This document shows positions 31,176-36,761 of a stretch of 36,761 nt of DNA, piece after piece; positions within the stretch are counted from its first letter, which is position 1; each line of letters starts with the position of its first letter. Source of the stretch: Clostridiales bacterium (GTDB lineage: Bacteria; Bacillota; Clostridia; Christensenellales; Aristaeellaceae). The stretch is from contig JAAYOH010000067.1 in the NCBI GenBank assembly GCA_012520375.1, positions 1-36,761 of the forward strand, in the 5' to 3' direction. A program made the translations under genes and the position numbers. The notes under the pieces were generated by a model. It ran no database searches. It was not told the origin of the DNA and was given only the letters and a program-made list of their open reading frames with translations.

Positions 31176-33323
31176 TTATCTGCGGAAACCACGGCGTTCG
31201 CCGTCCCTGCGGGGAGGCCTGCGCACCGGCATGGCCTCGTTGTCGTATTCGATGTCGTTGCGCACCAGATTGATGCGCCCCTGGCTGTCGATTTCCGCCA
31301 CCTTGCACTCCAGGGTGTCGCCAATGTCCACCACGTCTTCCACTTTTCCTACCCGCCCGTTGGCCAGCTTGGAAATGTGGATCATGCCGTCCTTGCCGGG
31401 GGCGTACTCCACGAAAGCGCCGAAAGGCATGATGCGCACAACGGTTCCCACGAACACGTCGCCCACCTCGGGATCCTTGGCGATGCCCTCGATGATGCGC
31501 TTGGCCTTCTGGGCAGCCGCCGCGTCGTTGGTGGCAATGTACACGCTGCCGTCGTCCTCGATGTCGATCTTGACGCCGGTCTCCTCGATGATCTTGTTGA
31601 TGGTCTTGCCCCGGGGACCCACCACTTCGCCGATCTTCTCGGGGTTGATCTTGAGGGTGATGATCTTGGGCGCGTAGGTGGACAGTTCTTCCTTGGGCGC
31701 GGGCAGGCATTTCAGCATTTCGCCCAGGATGTGCATGCGCCCCTCGTAGGCCTGCTTCAGGGCCTGGCGCAGGATGTCCTCGTCGATGCCCTCGATCTTG
31801 ATGTCCATCTGGATGGCCGTGATGCCGCAGGCGGTACCGGCCACCTTAAAGTCCATATCGCCCAGGAAGTCTTCCAGGCCCTGGATGTCGGTGAGGATGG
31901 CCACCTTGCCGGTGTCCGCATCCTTGATCAGGCCCATGGCCACGCCCGCCACGGGGCGCTTGATGGGCACGCCGGCGTCCATCAGGGAAAGGGTGGAAGC
32001 GCACACGCTGGCCTGGGAGGTGGAGCCGTTGGAAGACAGCACCTCGCTGACCAGGCGCAGGCAGTAGGGGAACTCCTCGGTGCTGGGGATCATGGGCTCC
32101 AGGGCGCGCTCCGCCAGGGCGCCGTGCCCGATTTCGCGGCGACCGGGGCTGCGCATGGGCTTGGCTTCGCCGGTGGAGTAGCCCGGGAAGTTGTAGTGGT
32201 GCATGTAGCGCTTGCGATCCTGCAGGTCGATGCCGTCCAGGATCTGCTGCTCGCTGACGGGGGCCAGGGTCGTGGTGGTCATCACCTGGGTGCTGCCTCG
32301 GGTAAACACGGCGGAGCCGTGGGTGCGGGGCAGTACGCCGGTCTCGCACCAGATGGGGCGCACCTGGTCCGTGGTCCGGCCGTCGGGGCGCACGCCCTGA
32401 TCGATGATCTTGCGGCGCATCACCTCTTTGTTGAGGGCGTACAAGGCTTCGTCTACCTCTCCCGCGCGGCCTTCAAACTGTTCCGCGAAGTGCTCCATGG
32501 TCTCCTGCGCTGCTTGCTCGGTACGCTCTTCCCGCTCATGGCGGTCGAAGGTGTCAAAGGCGTAGCGCATTTTATCAAGGGCATATTCCCGCACTGCAGC
32601 CTTCACGTCCTCCCCGGGCAGGGACAGGGGGAATTCCTGTTTTTCTTTGCCGATCTCGGCGACGATCTTCTCCTGGAAGGCCACCAGCTTTTTGATGTGC
32701 TCGTGGCCGAACAGGATACCCTTGAGCATCACCTCTTCGGTGACTTCCTTGGCGCCCGCCTCCACCATCAGCACGGCTTCGGCAGTGCCCGCCACGGTAA
32801 GGCTCAGGGTGCTCTGCTCCTGCTGCTCCGTGGTGGGGTTGATAATGTACTCGCCGTCCACATAGCCCACGTTCACGCCGCCGATGGGGCCCGCGAAGGG
32901 GATCTGGGACACGGAAATGGCAGCCGAGGCGCCGATCATGGCGGCGATCTCGGGGGAATTGTCGTGGTCAACGCTCATGACGGTGGCCACGACGCTCACA
33001 TCGTGCCGCATTCCCTTGGGGAAGAGCGGGCGAAGGGGGCGATCGATCAGGCGGCAGGTCAGGATGGCCTGGGCCGTCGGCCGGCCCTCGCGGCGGATCC
33101 AACCGCCGGGGATACGGCCCACCGCATAGAGCTTTTCTTCATAATCCACGCTGAGGGGAAAGAAATCAATGCCGGGACGGGGCGTAGAAGCCACGGTAGC
33201 ATTGACCAGGACGCAAGTATCGCCGTAGCGCACAAAGCAAGAGCCTGATGCCTGCTCACAATACTTGCCGAACTCGAGCGTCAGGTCTCTGCCGCCCAGT
33301 TGCATGGTATAGGATTTTAACAT
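31176..33323 (-). CDS. pnp: Polyribonucleotide nucleotidyltransferase
   Basis: 715 residues, full length. PNPase degrades RNA 3' to 5' by phosphorolysis as a trimer and takes part in mRNA turnover. Two RNase PH-like domains (about 1-220 and 310-545; the second includes RPDGRTTDQVRP and FTRGSTQVMTTTTLAP), a KH domain (VVGPRGKTINKIIEETG, about 556-572) and an S1 domain (VFVGTVVRIMPFGAFVEYAPGKDG; shown in part, near 622-690). ATG 33323 is chosen because AAGGAGGG lies just upstream and LKSYTMQLGGRDLTLEFG starts the conserved region; the frame is open to 33377. It follows rpsO as in many bacteria. Confidence 0.97.
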   Translation of the reverse strand: MLKSYTMQLGGRDLTLEFGKYCEQASGSCFVRYGDTCVLVNATVASTPRPGIDFFPLSVDYEEKLYAVGRIPGGWIRREGRPTAQAILTCRLIDRPLRPLFPKGMRHDVSVVATVMSVDHDNSPEIAAMIGASAAISVSQIPFAGPIGGVNVGYVDGEYIINPTTEQQEQSTLSLTVAGTAEAVLMVEAGAKEVTEEVMLKGILFGHEHIKKLVAFQEKIVAEIGKEKQEFPLSLPGEDVKAAVREYALDKMRYAFDTFDRHEREERTEQAAQETMEHFAEQFEGRAGEVDEALYALNKEVMRRKIIDQGVRPDGRTTDQVRPIWCETGVLPRTHGSAVFTRGSTQVMTTTTLAPVSEQQILDGIDLQDRKRYMHHYNFPGYSTGEAKPMRSPGRREIGHGALAERALEPMIPSTEEFPYCLRLVSEVLSSNGSTSQASVCASTLSLMDAGVPIKRPVAGVAMGLIKDADTGKVAILTDIQGLEDFLGDMDFKVAGTACGITAIQMDIKIEGIDEDILRQALKQAYEGRMHILGEMLKCLPAPKEELSTYAPKIITLKINPEKIGEVVGPRGKTINKIIEETGVKIDIEDDGSVYIATNDAAAAQKAKRIIEGIAKDPEVGDVFVGTVVRIMPFGAFVEYAPGKDGMIHISKLANGRVGKVEDVVDIGDTLECKVAEIDSQGRINLVRNDIEYDNEAMPVRRPPRRDGERRGFRR

Positions 33324-33392
33324 GTTGCGTTCCCTCCTTAGGGCATTCTCTTTTTTATCGTTTTTCATTGTTACCATATTTCATGCAGCCCC

Positions 33393-33435
33393 GACACACA
33401 AACACCGTCGTCTGGGCGCTTCCCCCAAACGACGG
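33393..33435 (-). terminator. Terminator of rpsO / rpsO-pnp boundary
   Basis: CCGTCGT (33405-33411) pairs with ACGACGG (33429-33435), with an inner TGGG/CCCA pair. On the minus strand the hairpin is followed by TGTTTGTGTG. As elsewhere it probably gives part termination between rpsO and pnp. Confidence 0.65.
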
Positions 33436-33494
33436 CGCTCTTGTTCATCTCTGGGGCCGGTTGCCGGCACACATCACATTCTGTCTCAACGGGA

Positions 33495-33752
33495 TTACTT
33501 GCGCAGGCCCAGCCTGGCGATCAGGGTACGATAGCTCTCGATGTCGGTACCCTTGAGGTAATCCAGGAGGCCGCGGCGCTGACCGACCATCAGCAACAGC
33601 CCACGGCGGGAGTGATGGTCCTTCTTGTTCAGTTTCAAATGCTCGTTCAGGTGGTTGATGCGCTCAGTAAGCAGCGCGACCTGGACTTCGGGGGAACCGG
33701 TGTCTCCCTCGTGGCGGCCGTACTCGGCGATGATTTCCTGCTTGGTCTTCAT
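33495..33752 (-). CDS. rpsO: Small ribosomal subunit protein uS15
   Basis: 85 residues (family about 89). It binds 16S rRNA early in assembly of the 30S platform. The diagnostic [19 protein letters not shown] and [21 protein letters not shown] segments are present, with [13 protein letters not shown]-like C-terminus. The ATG at 33752 has GGAGGAGAC upstream; the frame is open to 33860 but the added part overlaps the promoter region and is not conserved. Upstream promoter at 33851-33879. Confidence 0.97.
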   Translation of the reverse strand: MKTKQEIIAEYGRHEGDTGSPEVQVALLTERINHLNEHLKLNKKDHHSRRGLLLMVGQRRGLLDYLKGTDIESYRTLIARLGLRK

Positions 33753-33850
33753 AATCGTCTCCTCCATCCTTCGTATTCCCGCAAGCCAGGCAAGCCGTTG
33801 GAGCTTCGGCAAACCGCGCAAACGGATCTGTGGGACATTGTCCGTATTAT

Positions 33851-33879
33851 ATTTTACCACACCTCATAGGCCGTTGCAA
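33851..33879 (-). promoter_or_regulatory. Probable promoter of rpsO-pnp
   Basis: On the minus strand TTGCAA (33879-33874), 17 bases, TAAAAT (33856-33851); a TATAAT also overlaps at 33851-33846 with poorer spacing. The leader to the rpsO start is about 90 bases, long enough for S15 autoregulation. Confidence 0.6.
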
Positions 33880-33912
33880 AGTGCATTCCCGGGGGTTTTC
33901 GTGAAGTTTCGT

Positions 33913-34782
33913 TTATATGTGCGTTTCGGCCCGCCGCCGGAACAGCTCTTCCTTGATGGCGTCCAGATAGGAAACGGGCACCCGCAGGCCGCCGTAGCCC
34001 GTACCCAGGTCGAGGCCCTTTTTGATGGCGCCGTGGAAGTCGCTCCCCCCTGAGCGAAGGGCATTGTAACGTCTGGCCAGCGCTTCCGCCTGTTCTTCCC
34101 AAAAAGCGTCATACTCGCAGTATTTGGTTTCCAAACCGTCCGCGCCCGCTTCCAGGAGCCGGCTGCATATGTGGATGCCGTGCTCCGGATCCATCGGGTC
34201 GATCTGGTTGATGTGGGCAACAAAGGCCAGTCCCCCCGCACGGTGGATCAGGTCGATACAGGCCTCGGCAGGGGGCGTCTTTCGCCGGACGTAGCCCGCA
34301 CGCCCTTTTCGCATGTACCGGTCCAAGGCATCCTTCAGGTCCGTTGCATACCCCCGCCGGATGAGCACTGCGGCAATATGTCCCTTTGAGATCTGCCGAT
34401 CCCCGTACCGTTTCATGTCCTCTGGGCATATGTCGATGCCCGCAGCGGCTAATTGGGCGATCATCTGTTGGTTCCGCCTGGCGCGCGACTTTGCCATTCC
34501 CGCTATGTGGGCATGCAACCCGGGATCCTCCGGGTCAAACAGCAATCCGATGATGTGCACGTCACAGCCGTCCACCAGGGTAGTGATCTCGATGCCCGGG
34601 ATCACCTCGAGTCCGATCCGTTCCCCTTCCGCCATGGCTTCCTTCAGCCCGCCGGTCGTGTCGTGGTCCGTCAGTGAGATGGCGGCCAAGCCCTTTTCTG
34701 CGGCATAACGCACAAGTTCGGTGGGTGTAAAAAGCGAATCCGAAGCGGTGGAATGGGTATGCAGGTCTATATATTGGTTCAT
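33913..34782 (-). CDS. PHP-domain phosphoesterase (3',5'-nucleoside bisphosphate phosphatase/RNase AM-like)
   Basis: 289 residues. PHP-family metal ligands are clear: DLHTHSTASD (H8, H10, D15), LTDHDTT (D39, H40), GIEITT (E65), FVAHINQ and SGGSDFHG near the C-terminus. An insertion domain of ~80 residues (about 90-170) sits between the N- and C-terminal barrel parts, as in the YciV/TrpH group, which removes the 3' phosphate from 3',5'-bisphosphonucleotides and trims RNA 5' ends. Cytoplasmic. AGGGAG precedes the ATG at slightly long spacing. It has its own TTGACA/TATACT promoter and is separated from rpsO by a promoter region. Confidence 0.88.
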   Translation of the reverse strand: MNQYIDLHTHSTASDSLFTPTELVRYAAEKGLAAISLTDHDTTGGLKEAMAEGERIGLEVIPGIEITTLVDGCDVHIIGLLFDPEDPGLHAHIAGMAKSRARRNQQMIAQLAAAGIDICPEDMKRYGDRQISKGHIAAVLIRRGYATDLKDALDRYMRKGRAGYVRRKTPPAEACIDLIHRAGGLAFVAHINQIDPMDPEHGIHICSRLLEAGADGLETKYCEYDAFWEEQAEALARRYNALRSGGSDFHGAIKKGLDLGTGYGGLRVPVSYLDAIKEELFRRRAETHI

Positions 34783-34817
34783 TCACAACGGTTCTCCCTG
34801 TTTCACATCATAGGGTG

Positions 34818-34847
34818 AGTATAACAAACCCCCCATTCCCTTGTCAA
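34818..34847 (-). promoter_or_regulatory. Promoter of the PHP-domain gene
   Basis: On the minus strand TTGACA (34847-34842), 18 bases, TATACT (34823-34818), 36 bases before the start codon. Confidence 0.75.
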
Positions 34848-34963
34848 GAAAGGGATGGTTGCGCAATGATTGTGGAGTAACAATGTCAAGGAAGTGTTTC
34901 AATATATGTATCGTTAACCGAAGGATGTTAAATGGTATTATCGCGCCAGTCATCATTTCATGG

Positions 34964-34992
34964 TAGAAATAATCGTGCCGAATTGATATAAT
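34964..34992 (+). promoter_or_regulatory. Possible extended -10 promoter of the RES-repeat gene
   Basis: TGATATAAT (34984-34992) is a perfect extended -10; the -35 position (TAGAAA, 34964-34969) is weak. It would leave a leader of about 125 bases to the start at 35125. The 342-base gap to the PHP gene otherwise holds only AT-rich sequence and no gene I can support. Confidence 0.5.
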
Positions 34993-35124
34993 TGGGAACA
35001 GCAAAAGAGCAACTTAACGCGGATTGATCGGTTATCTTTTGTATCGTTACAAAGCATAGGCTTTGTGCAACAAGGGACGTTTTACACAAGTGAGAGAAAA
35101 CTGCGACAATAAGGACGGGGAACA

Positions 35125-36761
35125 ATGGACGCAATAAATTTTGAAGCATTATTTTCGAAAGACATATACCAGCTGCCTATTCGTTGGGATGGAAAGAATT
35201 TTTATGCAACGCTATACAACCATCTGAAAAGGTACCGCGAAGACATAGAGAAGTATTGTGACGATCCCTTTTTATGCACTGTGGTGAAAACTGTTTGCCG
35301 AAATATATGCGCCGCCGTAGACTTCAGCTTCAGGGGGTATCCGGGAAAAGCTTACAGGAGTTTTGAAAGTGTAATGGAGCTTCTCGGAAAAGATCCATTA
35401 CTGATTAAAAAGGAGAACATTAACAAGGAACAATTGTACCGTGTTGTTGATGTCGGAAATGCTACCGTACCTACCCGTCAAAGGAACTTTCATGTTCCAT
35501 TCAGCATGCGATCACGAATGTCAACCCAGAGATATAGTATACCGGGATTTCCCAGCCTTTATCTTGGCACATCGGCTGAATTGTGCTGCATGGAATTAGG
35601 GAAAGATCCGCAGCGGGATTATGTTTGTGTGTCACGCTATGAACTACAGATCGATAAACGTATAGTTCACCGTGCATTAGACGACCAGAAAAACGATCAG
35701 CATCCTGTGTTTGATAATGATCAGTTCATAATTTTCGATGTTTCTCTAAAACCGGATAAAGCAATAGAGAAACTAGACCGTGATGACAATAAGGACGTTA
35801 AAAAATTCATCAGAAAATATATTAAGTGGTATCCGCTTATATCCGCCTGCTCATATATACGTGCTATGCGTGATGCCCCTTATTCAGCCGAATATATAAT
35901 ACCACAGCTGTTTATCCAATGGGTACGCTCAAAATATGAAGATGCGGTCATAGGCATCAAGTATTTCTCCTGCGCGTCTGTCTATTCATCGAGCCTTGGC
36001 TATAACTACGTATTCCCCACTATAGGTATTCCGTATCATGCTCGGAAAACCATAACCGATTACTGTGCAAGACTATCACACAGGTTTAAGCTTACTATTC
36101 CAAAGTTTACAATGGAATATAATTCTATCATCGACTGCGTAGAAGTGATAAAAAAAGATAATAATCTTGACTACATAGAGGGTTATAACAACGGCGAAGA
36201 CGAAGAAATTCAAGGAGACTACACGATACCTGAAGGCGTGTCTACGATTGGTGCGTTTGCCTTCCATGGCTGTAGCTCACTGACAAGTATCAACATCCCG
36301 GATAGTGTGACTAACATCGGTACGTTTGCCTTCTATAACTGCAACTCACTTAAAAGCATAAACATCCCGGACAGTGTAACGTGTATTGGTGCGTTTGGCT
36401 TCGATAACTGTAGCTCATTGACAAGTATCAACATCCCGGATAGTGTGATAAGCATCGGGGATGGGGCATTCTCTGGCTGTTGCTTACTAAAAAGCGTCAA
36501 CATTCCAGGTAGTGTGAAAAGCATCAATATCTTTGCCTTTGCTAATTGTAGCTTGCTGAAAAGAATCACCATCCCAGACAGTGTGACTAACATCAGGAAA
36601 GGTACCTTCACAGGTTGCAGTTCACTGAAAAGCATAAACATCCCAGACAACGTAACAAGCATCGGTGAAAGTGCCTTCTTTAACTGTAGCTCGCTAGTAA
36701 GCATCACTATCCCAGACAGTGTGACTAACATCGGAAAAAGTGCCTTCTCTAGCTGTAGTTC
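35125..36761 (+). CDS. RES-domain (NAD+-consuming toxin-like) protein with BspA-like leucine-rich repeats, 3' end outside window
   Basis: At least 545 codons with no stop before the window end. After an ~100-residue helical N-terminal part, residues ~105-330 look like a RES domain: LYRVVD (R106), the very typical FHVPFSMRSRMSTQRYSIPG (R136) and SLYLGTS (Y146), CCMELG (E157) and IGIKYFSCAS (S282), matching the Arg-Glu-Ser set of the family, whose studied toxins degrade NAD+. From residue ~368 come at least eight 23-residue BspA-like repeats (IPDSVTNIGxxAFxxCSSLKSI). No signal peptide or membrane segment, so it is probably cytosolic. ATG 35125 has AAGGACGGGG upstream. AT-rich codon use differs sharply from the neighbours and suggests transfer. 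An antitoxin or partner may lie beyond the window. The RES call is by motif recognition, not a search. Confidence 0.75.
   Translation, partial: MDAINFEALFSKDIYQLPIRWDGKNFYATLYNHLKRYREDIEKYCDDPFLCTVVKTVCRNICAAVDFSFRGYPGKAYRSFESVMELLGKDPLLIKKENINKEQLYRVVDVGNATVPTRQRNFHVPFSMRSRMSTQRYSIPGFPSLYLGTSAELCCMELGKDPQRDYVCVSRYELQIDKRIVHRALDDQKNDQHPVFDNDQFIIFDVSLKPDKAIEKLDRDDNKDVKKFIRKYIKWYPLISACSYIRAMRDAPYSAEYIIPQLFIQWVRSKYEDAVIGIKYFSCASVYSSSLGYNYVFPTIGIPYHARKTITDYCARLSHRFKLTIPKFTMEYNSIIDCVEVIKKDNNLDYIEGYNNGEDEEIQGDYTIPEGVSTIGAFAFHGCSSLTSINIPDSVTNIGTFAFYNCNSLKSINIPDSVTCIGAFGFDNCSSLTSINIPDSVISIGDGAFSGCCLLKSVNIPGSVKSINIFAFANCSLLKRITIPDSVTNIRKGTFTGCSSLKSINIPDNVTSIGESAFFNCSSLVSITIPDSVTNIGKSAFSSCS
36226..36761 (+). 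repeat. 69-bp coding repeats (BspA-like leucine-rich repeat units)
   Basis: Eight units of 69 bases (23 codons) run in frame to the window edge, with shared blocks such as AACATCCCGGATAGTGTGA. The fourth to sixth units are more diverged, while the first three and last two are closest to one another. Confidence 0.85.

Noticed and set aside
30852-33248. 798-codon plus-strand frame opposite pnp
   Set aside because: His/Gly/Val/Leu-rich shadow of pnp with no family match.
36226-36761. Minus-strand frame 36333-36731 as a gene
   Set aside because: It is the mirror of the 69-bp repeats; the plus-strand frame continues from a clear N-terminal domain.

Overview
The window looks like the chromosome of an anaerobic, fairly GC-rich Firmicute of the class Clostridia, probably uncultured or gut-type. 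The grounds are the strong AGGAGG ribosome sites and near-consensus TTGACA/TATAAT promoters, the rpsO-pnp-M16 peptidase order, a NADH-dependent ferredoxin:NADP+ oxidoreductase pair (nfnAB), a desulfoferrodoxin-type superoxide reductase domain, a D-lyxose isomerase/ribose-type ABC operon and BspA-like leucine-rich repeat proteins. This is inference from gene content; there is no rRNA or tRNA in the window to confirm it.

Layout. 1-5183 (+): tail of a HAD phosphatase, a small two-helix membrane protein with its own consensus promoter, leuS and uvrC. 5247-7130 (-): a glycoside hydrolase family 2 enzyme with terminator and promoter. 7189-12932 (+): a GNAT acetyltransferase fused to a complete desulfoferrodoxin, then a likely single unit of GNAT, asd, rpiB, nfnA and nfnB ending at a strong terminator. 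12957-14415 (+): promoter, a 65-residue small ORF and an overlapping MFS transporter. 14567-18024 (-): two secreted proteins, one with three near-identical SH3-like repeats and one with three leucine-rich repeat modules.

18043-21950 (+): a non-coding stretch and a large PLD-helicase-DUF3427 protein whose composition differs from the housekeeping genes, probably acquired and possibly defence-related. 22070-28512 (-): a sugar operon with a LacI regulator, periplasmic-type binding protein, ABC ATPase, permease and D-lyxose isomerase, driven from a perfect consensus promoter that carries a palindromic operator; a uroporphyrinogen-decarboxylase-like methyltransferase gene lies just upstream. 28579-29483 (-): a phasin-like acidic protein and a small membrane protein with a consensus promoter. 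29494-33879 (-): housekeeping block rpsO, pnp, M16 peptidase and an all-alpha dUTPase-like gene. 33913-34847 (-): a PHP-domain phosphatase.

35125 to the window end (+): an AT-rich open frame, cut by the window edge, which fuses an apparent RES (NAD+-consuming, toxin-type) domain to at least eight BspA-like leucine-rich repeats with no signal peptide. This is the best candidate for something undescribed: an intracellular NAD+-depleting effector joined to a repeat sensor. The second candidate is the acetyltransferase-superoxide reductase fusion at 7238-8152.
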